A stretch of 64,000 bases of DNA from Labia minor (GCA_963082975.1 OY720345.1:3733001-3797000); one strand, 5' to 3'; numbered from the stretch's first letter, positions 12,051 through 24,170 are shown. Made by a program: numbers and translations. The notes: generated from the letters alone by a model not told the origin.

Positions 12051-12644
12051 AGCACCATTAAATATTTTTCATTTCACTTAAATTTAATAAGATTTGAATT
12101 ATACTATCATTTTTTGAAAAAAGAAACAAATTTTCAAAATAAGTACGTATATGTAAAAAAAAAATTAATTCAAAGAAAAAAAAATTATTTTGTTAAAAAA
12201 TTTACAAGACTAGATTAATTCGATTAACTTAATCGGTCCATTATACAGATAAAAGCATGATAATTCTCTATGAATATCAATTCAAACTCGGATAAATAAA
12301 GAAAGAATTTATTTAATGAAGAAACAGTGAAAGAAAAAAAAAAAGAAAGATATATAAGTATGTATTTTTTGTTTTTTTTTTTTTTAATAATTTTGTCTCT
12401 TCATATCGTAGATAACATTAAAAAGTAATTCATATATGATCATCCCAGCTGGTGGCTTGCTCCTTGGAAAAGTTTTCCAAGAGTCATTTTCTTTATTTTC
12501 TTTATTGATGGGAAAATAAATAAAAATAAAAATAAAATACCAAAAGAAAGAAAGAGACTATTAAAATAAAATAAAGAGGAGCAAATAATAATAACGATAT
12601 TCATATAAAAATAAATATTAAAATTTTTATATACATCTGGAATA
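12051..12644. other. Unassigned AT-rich sequence with a short perfect palindrome
   Basis: At 12463-12481 cttggaaaa-g-ttttccaag is a 9 bp stem around one base. No gene is visible. Confidence 0.5.
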
Positions 12645-13133
12645 CGAGGGTTGGGTGAAAAGTTTCCGACCTGCCCAAGAAAAACGATAATTTAAATTTT
12701 TTTTTTTTTTTTTTTTTTTTTTTGCTTTATTTTTTTTCGACATTCAAAATAGCTGAGATTTGTACGATGTTAGCTGAACGTGTATTTTTGTGTATATTTT
12801 GCACAAGCCTTTGATTATGGAAAGCTGTGTGCAACGTGGGTGCCGCGTTTGCAAACGTTAGACTAAAAACTGTTTGGAAAAACCATTTCTACCGACAATT
12901 TGGCACTGTATGCGTAATACGAACAAATTTTTGCGTCGATTCATAACTGTTAATGAGACTTAAATTAAATTAAATTAAATTTAATTAATTAATTAATTAA
13001 ATCAATTAGAACACCGTTATGAGAAATGTATCAGTGTTGTTGAAGATTATGTTGAAAAATATAGCAAAAAACAAAAAATTAAAAAAAAGATCGTTTTTCT
13101 TGGTCAGGCCAGAAACTTTTCACCCCACTCTCG
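12645..13133 (+). mobile_element. Mariner deletion derivative, copy 2
   Basis: Flanked by TA (12643-12644 and 13134-13135). It has the same inverted termini, the same N-terminal transposase scrap and the same jump to a C-terminal scrap ending at the gttgaaaaata codons. It carries more substitutions than copy 3 and no usable frame. Confidence 0.87.
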
Positions 13134-13953
13134 TATATAAAGATAAATAATAACTCTATGTCGGAGATTTTAATGAATAAATCTTTTTAATAACATACAC
13201 AGAATTTCTAAAATGAAATTCATAAAATTTTAATTGATATTTATTATTATAATAGTTATACTATTTCAGGTTGCAGGTTTGGAGAGGCTGATGATATATG
13301 CATGGTATTCTATTTCTATTTCTAATGTATTTCTAGGATTTTCATTTTAAAAAACATTTAAATTTGTTAAAAAAAACTTTCCAAAAAGCAAAAAACAAAA
13401 ACAATATTCTTTAATTTAATTTTTTTCCCCCTACAAATAATTGTACTTTTGTAAGTAAAGTCAATACATTTAGATTTCTAAAATAAAAACGAATCCATTG
13501 TAGATATGTTATGTCAAAAGATAATATATTTTTTTTTGTAAAATACCCTGAGGATAATAACGTCATTAAAAAAAAAAAAAAAAGTTTAACTTCACATTAA
13601 AATTTTACTCTCGTTATTATTATATTTGCTTATCGTTTCCATTTGTTGGTTTGTTATTGTTTTGTTTTTTTTGTTGTTTATTAAATATTATAATATAAAT
13701 AATAAATAGATATGAAAATGAGGTCATTGAGTTGAGCAGACTTGCTTCTTGTCGTTTTCTGATTTTTTTTTATTTGTTACATGGGCAATTATATGTAAAT
13801 TTGTAATGTTAGCTAAGGTAATGTGTGTGTACATGAACGTAAATAAATAAATAAAATAAATCTTTTATATTTAACTAAAAATAACATTTTATTTAATTTA
13901 AGGAAAAATAGCGAATTTTCATTTTTTGAGACCTCAAGTTGTTTTTAATGTTA

Positions 13954-13993
<40 letters not shown>

Positions 13994-14285
13994 TAGTAGT
14001 ACCTAGTAGTAGTAATTTACTCTCACGAATGAGTTTAATAGATACAACTCTTCTCTAATCTAATAAATAAATGATATTTACAAAAGTTTTAGCTGATAAT
14101 ATAACATAAATTTTCTTTAAAAGCATTATTTGTGTTAGTTATTCTTATAATACTAAATTAAATGCATTTTTATTTTTATTATAAAAATAAATCAAAATTA
14201 TTGATTTAATTTATTTAAAATTAATTTACTTTAACTAAACTGACAGGTATTTAATATCAACATTTTTTAAATTTTGTATTCATCT
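13134..14285. other. Unassigned AT-rich sequence
   Basis: Contains an (ATT)n tract at about 13963-13990 and homopolymer runs. No gene or named repeat was recognised. Confidence 0.5.
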
Positions 14286-14400
14286 ATAAATAATCTATAT
14301 GGATAGGGGAAGGTTGCTATCGTTGGGCCGGCTCCTTCGATGAGCCACTTCCATTATTTTGCAGCTTTGGACAATAGTCAAATATAGAGAAGAAGCAAGA

Positions 14401-14684
14401 AGGCGCCATTGGGTGTGTGGGTAGCGAACCTGCTTCACATTCACATGGTCCCAGGTTCAAGTGGCAAGGGAATTTCCCTAGCTGGGGTCTATGGGACGGA
14501 GTCAACCCAGCCTCCCGGAACAACCTTGGGGAAAAGCTACTTGATAGCGCCTCCGATCAAGAAAATCAAGGTAAAGGTGGAGAGGACCCGTTCTACTGAT
14601 CATAGGACACCTCATTGATATAACCGGCTTGATAGGCGTTGTCTTTGCGTAGGACGTACAAAGTCAGAGGTTTTTTTTTTAGAC
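14401..14684 (+). mobile_element. tRNA-derived SINE, copy 1, with 11 bp target duplication
   Basis: The head carries a B-box-like GGTTCAAGT inside a tRNA-like T arm, and the body has the blocks cggagtcaacccagcctccc, gatcaagaaaatcaagg and gataggcgttgtctttgcg. It ends in a T-run after gtcagagg. The direct repeat aagaagcaaga flanks it exactly at 14390-14400 and 14685-14695, as expected for LINE-driven insertion. A short segment after the B box (gtggcaagggaatttccc) differs from the copy at 28715. Small open frames inside are not genes. Confidence 0.9.
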
Positions 14685-14871
14685 AAGAAGCAAGATTTTT
14701 GTGATTTTCTACTAATCTATCAAGATAAACAAAGCATGGATATCAATGAGTTATTAATAGAGTTTTAGTTGTCATTGGTAACGTTTAAAACGGTGTTAAA
14801 CATATTAACATTCGTTATTTTCTTTGTTATTACCGAAGACACTTAGTACTTGTCATTAGTTCAGGGGTGGG

Positions 14872-15960
14872 CAAATACTTTCAAGCGCGGCCTTTTTGAA
14901 CGCCCGCCGGCCCGTTGAAAAAGTTGGCTCTTATTTTGATTTTTTGTTTAATAGGTCTCTAAAAAAAGAAAAAGATAATTTTTTTTTATTAGTGTTTTAG
15001 AATTGATTAATTTGATGGTTTATATTTTTATTAATATTAATTTTAATTAGACAAAAAAAAAATAGTAAAATAGGTAGATAATAAAATTTAACGTTAAAAT
15101 GCAGGTTTATAAAACTTATGTTCTCGTCTATATTTTTACTGTACGGTAGTGGGGATAACATACTGATGCCAGTATTGTTAGATTACTCACAGCAAACTCA
15201 CACAGCCCAAAAATACACTGACTGACGCGACAGTATATCTACTTGCGTATCTATGTGCCGACGCGACGTACCATTTATTTATTAAATTTATTTACAAAGC
15301 GAGAATCAGGAGAACAATAACAATGTCCAGTACAAAGTAAACGCGATGTTGTTCTTGTATATCGGTGCTACCTCTTGAAGAAATAAAACCTTTATTATTA
15401 CTGACAGGTAATAACTTTGAACAAATCAAATTGTTTAAAAGTCAAATAAATAGACATTTTTTTTTTTTTTTTTTGTAGAAATCATTTTATAAATTATATA
15501 AAAAATAATTTATTTTGTCACTAAAATAAAAATGGAAACTAAAAATAAAAGTACAAAAAAGCGTAAAATAACTGAAGGGAAACGAAAATTTCAAGAAAAA
15601 TGGTGCATTTTATATTTTGTAATTAAAGAAAAAAATCAAGTTACGTGTCTTAAATGCCAACAAAATTTGTCAATTTTGAAAAAATATAATATTAAACGTC
15701 ACAAGGACACACATCACAAAAATTTTAATGATATTTATTGGTAATGCAAGAAACATAAAATATGAATCACTACGAAAATTCTTCAGAGGTCAGAAATCAA
15801 TGTTTAAAATAAATATGTCTCAACAAAATGAATCCTCCGATTTTGTTAGCTTGCTATGTTGTTGCACAAGAAATCGCCAAACATAGTAAACCATTTTTAT
15901 AGAAGGAAAATTTTTTAAAAATTGTATGTTAAAAGTTGTCGACATAAAAGTTGTGCCCAG
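14872..15960 (+). pseudogene. Decayed hAT transposon with BED-finger remnant
   Basis: Begins with a hAT-type end CAGGGGTGGGCAAATACTTT preceded by cattagtt, which fits an nnnTAnnn target. At 15532-15741 an open frame encodes about 70 residues with the layout of a BED zinc finger: Cys-x2-Cys in VTCLKCQQNL and later His-x4-His in IKRHKDTHH. After the stop, further frames at about 15790-15900 resemble the continuing transposase (FKINMSQQNES, then VVAQEIAKHSKPF) but are broken. No matching right end was found. Decayed beyond function. Confidence 0.75.
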
Positions 15961-16818
15961 ATTAAAAAGTCTTTATTCAATGATATTAGTTGCTCGAAAA
16001 TGGACTGATGAGCATATTTTACAACAGTTATAAGAAATTTCTAAATCGTTTACTGCTTTTTCCCATTGCTTTGGCCAAAGAATACCGGTGTATGCGATTC
16101 TGTGCAACTCTTAATATTTATTCGTGGAGTTACTGAAAATTTTATGATTTTTGAAGAGTTATTGTCAATGGAAACCTTAAAAGATCGTAGTACAAGGGGA
16201 TGTGATATGTATAAAGATTATAATAATTAAGATGTGATATAGTAGTATTATAAATTATTGGGTACAATGTGAACAAATTTAGAGAAGAAATATAAATAAA
16301 ACAAAAATAAGAATTTTATAATTTCATAAATGAAATAATGCTAGAAAAATTAACAAGTTGTATTGAAATTAACATAATATCGCAAAAAACAAAAAAAAAA
16401 ATGAAAAGAATGCATTCTTCGAACAATAAATGGAAAGATTGTAAAAACAGAAAAAAATAAGATAAAAGAGAAAAAGATGGATGAAAAAACGTGCCATTCT
16501 TAAAATAAATTAATTCGTATTCCATGACATGAAATTGTTCAGATAATTATTTTTAAAATTTTCTTTTGATTTAAATCCAAATTCATATTTTTCCTAAAGT
16601 AAATGCAAAACATTATTCAAATCAAAAATTTTATTTTTAATAAAAATGGAATAAAACTTGCTCCAGCAGTGCAGATGAGGAGAATATTCCTAAAAATTAA
16701 CCCCTATATTTATTTAATCTAAATTTAAAGTTTTCAATGAGACATCTGTAATTTTGTGGCCCCTACAAACTTTCAAAATTAAAATAAAATTATTATTAAA
16801 ATGGATGGGGTGAGAGGG
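15961..16818. other. AT-rich sequence, possibly hAT remnant
   Basis: May be the eroded remainder of the hAT that begins at 14872, but no clear motif or terminal inverted repeat was found. Confidence 0.3.
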
Positions 16819-16868
16819 TGAGAGGTTAGCGTTGTCCTTGCGTAGGACGTACAAAGTCAGAGGTTTTT
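16819..16868 (+). mobile_element. SINE 3' end fragment
   Basis: Only the last 45-50 bp of the SINE family are present (gttgtccttgcgtaggacg, then gtcagaggtttttt). HN2 copy 1 begins immediately after the T-run. Confidence 0.8.
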
Positions 16869-16869
16869 T

Positions 16870-17513
16870 ACCGACCGACGATAGTAAGGGAGGTATTGTT
16901 TTCACACCAAATTTCACATGTGGAGATTTTTTACTCTTTAATCTCCACGAATCATGCATTTTCTTACAAGAAAAAAGTATTTTTAGCATCATGTCTGTCC
17001 GTCTGTCTGTCAGTCCGTCCGCTATGTGTCCCTATAGATGTGTACAGCTTGAACGGCTCAACGAATTTTGATGAAATTTGGTGTATTTACTTAATGCATC
17101 AGTATGATCAAATTTTGCTGTATATCCGGAAACCGGAAGTGTTAGTATTACCGATCGACGATAGGAAGGGAAGGGTTATTTTTACACCAAATTTCACATG
17201 AGGAGATTTTTTTTACATATCTCCACGAATCATGCACTTTGTATTGGTTTTATCCTCGGGAAAAATCATTTTCATTATTTTTTTCTTAATTTAATATTAT
17301 ATGACGTCACCCTTCCCCTCATGACGTCACAGCCAGTGCCTCCTTATATTTTATATGATAAATAAAATAAAATTAAAAATATTTATGTTATATGCATATC
17401 TGTTTTTTATTGGATTAATAGATACATTTAAATTACCTATTTGAAATTGTTTCGTAGCTGGAAATTAATTTATTTCAAACCGTCGGTCGGTTCTGTGCCT
17501 GGGCACAGGTCAA
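16870..17513 (+). mobile_element. HN2 repeat (HINE/DINE-1-like), copy 1
   Basis: Starts ACCGACCGACG and, 600 bp later, has the inverse CGTCGGTCGGT at 17481-17491. This is followed at once by the hairpin CTGTGCC-tg-GGCACAG (17493-17508) and gtcaa. Subterminal inverted repeats plus a hairpin just inside the 3' end, with an internal (GTCY)n microsatellite (about 16992-17021), are the hallmarks described for Helentron-derived non-autonomous elements. The element also carries a block with gatgaaatttggt, a near-duplicate of its own 5' part (cgatcgacgatagg), and two TGACGTCAC palindromes. Non-coding. Confidence 0.75.
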
Positions 17514-20155
17514 TTTATTTTTTTTATTATTAAAATATAGCGAAATTGGATCATAATCATCATTTATAATTTCAAAGAACTCAATTTAAAATATTTTATA
17601 TTTTACAATTACTTCAGTGGTGGAAAATCTTGAATTGACTCATTTATAATTCAAAGTTTAAAAAAAAATCTTAACAACTTTAATAATTAATAGTGGCTCT
17701 ATAGATTTAATTTAACTTAATAAAAACAAATGGATTAATTTTAAATACTTAGTGAAATTTGACACTATGTTGCAATATGCAAAACTTTTATCATCCCCTA
17801 TTCTCTAAATATTATTAATATAAATTATTTTTCTTTATCAATATAACCAATATATATATTTAATATTTTATTATAATATTTATTTATAAATGAAAAAAAA
17901 AACAAAAATCAAAATTTGTAAAAAAAAAATGTTTTGACATTCTCCTCCCCGAAATTGAAACAACACAGGTGAATGAAATCAAATATTTAATCATTTATAT
18001 TTAATAAACATATGTATAATATTTTCAATATTTGTTAACTCTAAAACGGGATTAGTCAATAAATTTTTAAAAAGAACTTTCACATATAATATTGAGTTAA
18101 TTTTTTAATAGGTAATTATTATCAAATATTTTAAATATATATATATATTGTACGTATATAAATTTATAATTATACAAAATCAAATATTTATTTAAAATCT
18201 TTTCTATAATGTTATAATAATTTACATAAATAATATAATTTGAAATATTTTAATAAATAAAACGTAGGACCACCACCTGGTTCACCGAACCACCCCTCGG
18301 TACTTTATAAAAAATAAAAATTATTCCTTATGGACTGTGAATATTGTTAAATTTTATTATTATATGTTTTGCTGTGAATATTAATTAATAAATGCGTTAG
18401 GGCGTTTATACATATAATGAACATTTTTACTATTTCTCCTTTCTATTATTCTTGTTATCTCTCTCTTATAATCTCATTTTTGCCTCCATTTAAGTAAATG
18501 TACAAACATCTCGTAGAAAATATCAATCAATTTCTTATTATTGTAAATTTTGCTTATTAGTTAAAAACTCCGTGCTGTACATTTGTGCCATTTATCTCGG
18601 TTCAAAGAACCTACATATCCATACATGTTCTACACAATGAATACAAAATTATTAATATTATGTCTAGTAATTAATTTGCAAACGAAATTATTCAAATACC
18701 TACGTATATATATATATATATATTTATTTTTTTTATTTTTCTTTATAATAATCACAAATATCATTTATATTATTTAATAAAAGTTATTGTAAAAGTTTTT
18801 ATTTTAATTAAATATTAAATATAATTTTATAATGTCAATTATATTTAACAATTTTTTATGTAAGCCTAATAAGATAATAAATATTATCATTTGAAATGAA
18901 TATCAATTAAAGAAAGAAATTGTTTTTAAAATATCATAAATAATAATATTTTGACAATTTTCCAGATCAGAAAGACAAAAAGATAATACATCTTATATGT
19001 GTAATGTGTTATAATAATGTTTGCCAGACTAATAAAATAAATTTTAGATTTAGATTAATAGATGTACGTATATGGTAAATTTTACTATACTAATACCAAG
19101 CCAAATTTTGTACATAGAAAATATCATTAAGTTTGTTATTTGAAAAACTTCAGAAATATTTTATTATTAAAACATTTTATAAGGATTTATTAAAAGCTCC
19201 CCGATATGTGTGTGTTCATTCACAATCCCTCTTTAAATAAAAGAAAGAATATTTAAAATTTCTTAATTTATAAATTGTCCATATGAACATTTTTGTTTTT
19301 TTTTGTTTTTTTTTTTGGGAAAATAATATAAATATTTAGTAATTTGATTCTAAAATATTATTAAAATAAATATTTTTAATTTAATTAATAAATTAAAGTA
19401 AATATTTTAAAATATTTTAAATATAAAAATGATTAATACAATATTAATTTAAAAAAAAAAAAAAAATTGACGGGAGGGAATTGTCACTGGGGTTCTGATG
19501 TCGTTGCTGATGCGATTTTATCATTTAGAATTCTATCTATCTTTAATTAATTGAGATATAAAACTAACAAAGATGATTTTTCAGGTGGCTGAAACCAATA
19601 CTGATTTTTTTTTTTTTTTTTTGCTTTTTTTATAAAAATGATCTATTGTATGTATGAATTTCGAATAAAAATCTCTTGCAGGATCCAATATACACGTATT
19701 TATATAGAAACATATAATTTTTCCTTGTATAATAAGATATGTAAGATTATATGTTTCTACTTATTATTGAAATTTAATAATATTATAATTAATTTGACAT
19801 AACAACTTACTGAATATTTAAAAATTTTATCTAATCTACTTTATTAAACTAAATACAAAAAAAAAAAAAAAAAAAAAACATATTTCAGTGTTTTACTGAA
19901 TTATTATTCTTTTTTGAGTGCTTCTTAATTTCTCCTTCTGATACATGCTTATTCTTTGGGATGGATATTATAATAATATTTTTAAAACAATTTTCTTTCA
20001 ATCTACTTTAAATACTTAATGATCATCTCTATATATATATATAAAGTATATATACAGTATGAATATATAATAAAGATTATACTATTAAATAATTTTTCTA
20101 AATTATGTAAGCTATTTAAATTTTTTTTTAAATATATTCATGATAAAAAGTAATC
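17514..20155. other. Long unassigned AT-rich region
   Basis: No coding exon was recognised on either strand. It has many T-, A- and AT-runs (for example 18708-18722 and 19858-19878). A short stretch at about 19580-19600 (gaaaccaatactgat) resembles sequence next to HN2 copy 2 at about 26440, so a repeat fragment is likely there. Confidence 0.5.
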
Positions 20156-20345
20156 ATAGCGCAACTCACTTTGTCGCCCCGTGCAAAACATTTGTTTGGC
20201 GCCCCCCCCCCTCCGCTCCCATACCTTGCTCCTCCCGGCCCGGAAATCAGCATAATAGTACACCGTGCCGCCCCCCCCCCTTTTCTGCCGCCCTGTGCAG
20301 CCGCACGGGTTGCACCCCCGGTAGCGCCGGCCCTTGATCCCGAAG
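20156..20345. mobile_element. hAT-like MITE fragment, GC-rich
   Basis: The right border read backwards is agggccggcgctaccgg, a common kind of hAT MITE end, and the interior has gcgcc and cgccc blocks. A matching left terminal repeat is not visible. The proline- and arginine-rich frames across it are caused by C-runs and are not genes. Confidence 0.45.
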
Positions 20346-20688
20346 AATCAGCCCTTAATTCTGCAGATTCATTTCCCACTTATCACCAACGCTGATTGGC
20401 CACAAAAGTACATATATTATACTATATAAGGAATATTCCTTATAAATCTGGGAAATCGGTACTTTAATGGGTTCCTCTTAAATTCAGGATTAATAACAAT
20501 CACCGACACAAGTGTTATTTCGTTTGTATTTACCGTTATTATTCCAAAATTATAATATTCTCTATTAACAGTTTGAACGCCAATAGGATTTTTGCAAAAT
20601 GTCCAAAAAATGTTTTTGTGTTTTTGGGTTTTTCTTTGATAGAGCATGATAGAGTAAGTATATACAATTTTTTTTTTTGTTTTTTGAG

Positions 20689-20856
20689 GTAATATTGAGA
20701 GAATTTATTGAGCTGCCCCCTGAATATAATAATATTATAGATAGCATCGCGTCTGCCACGCTGAATCGCAATTTCTATGGAACACGTGGCCGACAACCCA
20801 AAAATAGAGTCAAAGCTAAGAATGTCATGACCACCACCGGTGGCCGAAAGTGTTAA
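20689..20856 (+). other. Open stretch of unknown nature (both strands open)
   Basis: On the + strand 55 codons are open from 20689 to a TAA at 20854, including NRNFYGTRGRQPKNRVKAK, which is basic and looks protein-like. On the minus strand the same DNA lies in a 112-codon frame (20877 to 20539) that starts MKLWLCSLTLSATGGG. I do not recognise either product. The DNA is less AT-rich than its surroundings and not repeated in the window. It may be a piece of a mobile element ORF, an exon without visible splice sites, or chance. Confidence 0.25.
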
Positions 20857-20880
20857 GGAGCATAACCAGAGTTTCATTTC

Positions 20881-21481
20881 AAACGAACTCAGCTTAACAT
20901 TATAAAATATAAAATTGTAATTCTTTGAAATAAATTGTATTTCAAAAAATGGATTAAATTGTTGTTGTTTTTTACCTTAACCCTTAACTTATATGTCTAC
21001 AGACAAAGAAAATGATTTAATATTTTTATAAAGAAGTTTAGAAGAAAATTATTAAGTTAAGTTTAAGTAGTAAAGTTTTATGAATGTTTTACAAGGCATA
21101 TTAGAATAATAAACGACTCGTTATTGCTTCAGTTTAGTTAATTTTTCTTACATTATTTTATTTTTTTTTTTTGGGAGCGGATCGGACCATCCTAATGTTA
21201 TATGGTTATAAAAAAAATTAAGAATTTCATCTCAATATTCTCTGATTTCAATCTTTACTTCAACCGCAATACGGGAGTTTGTAGTAATTTCCGTTATATT
21301 TAACTTCCCCCCCCCCCTTATATATATATTTTCCACCTACACAAAAAAAAATAATATATATATATATATCATTTTAACTGTTATATAAACATACGTAGAC
21401 ATATATATATATATATGTAAGATATATGTAATATAAAATTAAATATAATTATTTATCCTTGCTAACATTGACATTTATCAT

Positions 21482-21515
<34 letters not shown>

Positions 21516-21640
21516 TAATTTTGCTCTAAATTTAAATTATGATATCATCTTAAGTGATTATTAAATTTTTTGTTTCTTATTATAATTTAACTAGTGAGCC
21601 GTAAATGATTGGATAATTTGCAACCTTCATTCTGTAATTT
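20881..21640. other. Unassigned AT-rich sequence with homopolymers
   Basis: Includes a run of about 32 T at 21483-21514, a C-run at about 21307-21317 and AT tracts. No gene seen. Confidence 0.6.
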
Positions 21641-21850
21641 ATGAATCTTTTTCGCCATATTTGTTAAATATCGAGGGAGTCTCGTGAGATAATTATCGTG
21701 TACTGGGCATGAAGGAGAGGCGGTCGACCGCCCAGGTGACCAGCTGCTTGTTATTAACTCCTCTCTAAATTAGTTTGACTTTGTTCAGACCGCAGCCGGG
21801 TATTGAAGCGGGGTCAGCGGCTTCCAATTACTCCATTATACTTCCCTCGA
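21641..21850. promoter_or_regulatory. Unique GC-richer island with adjacent E-boxes
   Basis: Stands out from the AT-rich flanks and is not repeated here. It contains gcggtcgaccgc and, right after it, CAGGTGACCAGCTG, which is two E-box hexamers (CAGGTG and CAGCTG) two bases apart (about 21734-21747). This is the sort of sequence found in intronic enhancers, but conservation cannot be tested from one sequence. Confidence 0.3.
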
Positions 21851-22122
21851 AATAAATGTACTCGGTTCGAGAAACATTTTATGCAGGGAAGATAAACTCA
21901 ATCTACCAACTATTAAATATCTTTAAAATACAGATACAGATATATATATATATATATATACGAGTACTCGTATCTACAAAAAACGAATCAATAATGGAGC
22001 ATAATAAATACGATTTACTTACTATCTTTATAACTAATAACTATTTTTTAATGTTTCAATCAATAGAGATGAATATTATGTATTATAAATAGACAACATT
22101 ATTTGTTGTTAATTTAAATAAG

Positions 22123-22732
22123 CTGGAGTGTCTCCATTCGACTATCTCGCAATTTGAATTGGATTAATTAACATATATTAATTATATTTAAATTAAATTT
22201 AATTAATTATAAATTATAAATTAAAGTTAATAAATAATATTTATTAAATCAGCGCACGTTTGGCTCTTTGTTGATAGCACCACGTCACGTGTTGGCGCGT
22301 GAGATTTGCAGTGTTAAAAAATGAATTCTGGTACTTTCAGCGATTCAATCAAACTGAAATTCTATATATAGCAGTTTTATACAATTTTTAATCATATGAA
22401 AAACTATCAAACGTATATCTTTATTTTTACGGTCACTTTAGAGGAAAAAAAATCAAAACGTGGTAGGTAATGACCATCTTCCGATTAAACTACATTTCTC
22501 AAAAGTTGATAGAAAACTAAGAATTTTCATTAATTCCCGTATAGCAAATTTCATGATTCTAGCTCAACCGTTTTTGCGTAATCTTGTCTACATACATACA
22601 CACACACACATACATTTTTCTCAACCTTAGTGAAAATGATTAAGGAACCTTCAAATACGTTTTGAAGGTTCCTTAAAAACATCAAAATCTCGACATCGAA
22701 AATTTTTGTGATCGTTGGCGAGATAGTAAAAA
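22123..22732 (+). mobile_element. DL1 repeat, copy 7
   Basis: Both borders are present, the CA tract is short (22597-22610), and a secondary inverted repeat has formed at 22640-22676 that other DL1 copies lack. Confidence 0.9.
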
Positions 22733-23527
22733 TGGTATTATGTATTAGATTATTCATTCTACTTGTGATACAAAATTCAATCCAATCGGGCATGCATGTC
22801 ACCACTGAGAAAGCATTGAATTAGTAATCAAATGGGAGGAATACATTTTTTATAATATAAGTACTTATATTTTCTTTAGATTTCAGAATTGTCTCCCTTA
22901 ACTTAACATTCACGAAACATATTATACTTATTATTCTCGGAAAGTTCAATTATAAAGAATATATAATAATAAGAGAAGAGTGAAGTAAAAGTTGATATGG
23001 ATAATTAAGTTTGAATATGGATATTGATATAAAAAGAAAATAATCAACTGGTAGTTGACGGACAGAAATGTAACAATCTTATTACACTAATGAAGTACGT
23101 AATTAATTATGTATTTATTTTTTCATTTAAATCCGATACCTAAATATAATAATTGTCACACACACAATTTCATTAAAAATTCAAAATAATTTAAAAGTAA
23201 ATAATATTATATCAATTAAGTATTTGATATTTTATGTAAATTATTATTTTACAAATTTACATTAAAAACAAAAAAGAAAATCGTTTTGTTTTAAGTATTA
23301 TTGTATTTTGTCAATCAGTTAAAAATTAATTAATAATATATTTTGTTATATTTTAACTTTTTTTTTAGATAGGCATAAGAAGATTATTACATTTATAATT
23401 TGTTTTTAAATTTTCATTAAAAATAATTTTATTTACACTTTAGATACAAAAATATTCCATCAAATATCTGAATTTATTAAATATATTAATTAATTGTGAT
23501 AATGAGAATATATATATTTATATATAT
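22733..23527. other. Unassigned AT-rich sequence
   Basis: No gene or named repeat was recognised. Confidence 0.5.
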
Positions 23528-23599
23528 ACTAGCTGCTCCGAGCGCCTTCGGCGCTCTCCACACCTAGACGGGGGCTCCGCCCCCTGTACCCCCCCCCCC

Positions 23600-24170
23600 C
23601 GAGTGTCCCTATTCTGAGCTATAACCATCTAACTCCTACCCTGTCCCATCTCTCTCACGTTCCTTCCTACATTGTCCACCCTGTTCACAATTGGTCTTCC
23701 ACACGGACGTTTTCCAATCGAACTCCCCACCAATATATATTTCCTCTCCCATTCTAGCCATGTGCCCTGCCGATCCCAGCCTTCTCTATTTTATGACCTA
23801 TATCTAGAGATGCATAGAGGTCATGCAATTCCTTGTTATACAGTCTCCGCCATTCCCCGGTGTCCTCATCTTTCTTTGGCCCATAAATGCTGGGAAGAAT
23901 CCTATTCTCAAATACTCTGAATCTACTCTCATCTCCCAGGGTTATAGACCATGCCTCCCACCCATATAATACAATTAATAATTTAATAATTTTGATCCCC
24001 TTTAATAATAATTTCCCGATTGCAACATCGATTTAAATTCTTTGCAAATATTATTCTCTCTGATACTAATTATTTTGTCTTATCAAATTAATTAATTTCA
24101 AACCCCATCACTTTTCCTGCCTCGATTAATTTTTTATGCCTCTTTAAATGTTATTAATTTATTTTAAAAA
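23600..24170 (-). pseudogene. LINE reverse transcriptase C-terminal fragment, copy B
   Basis: Read on the minus strand from about 23970 down, shifting frames give VLYGWEAWSI, then SRFRVFENRILPSIYGPKKDE, then EWRRLYNKELHDLYAS. This is the conserved C-terminal tail of RTE-type endonuclease/reverse transcriptase ORFs. Frameshifts and stops make it non-functional. Similar pieces are at 47665-48145 and at 49110-50700. Confidence 0.85.

Noticed and set aside
15532..15744. A small BED zinc-finger host gene
   Set aside because: It sits inside a decayed hAT transposon and the transposase continues downstream in broken frames, so it is a remnant.
20128..20379. Gly/Arg- and Pro-rich ORFs on both strands
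   Set aside because: They arise from C-runs and GC blocks of a hAT-like MITE fragment. No domain or gene context.
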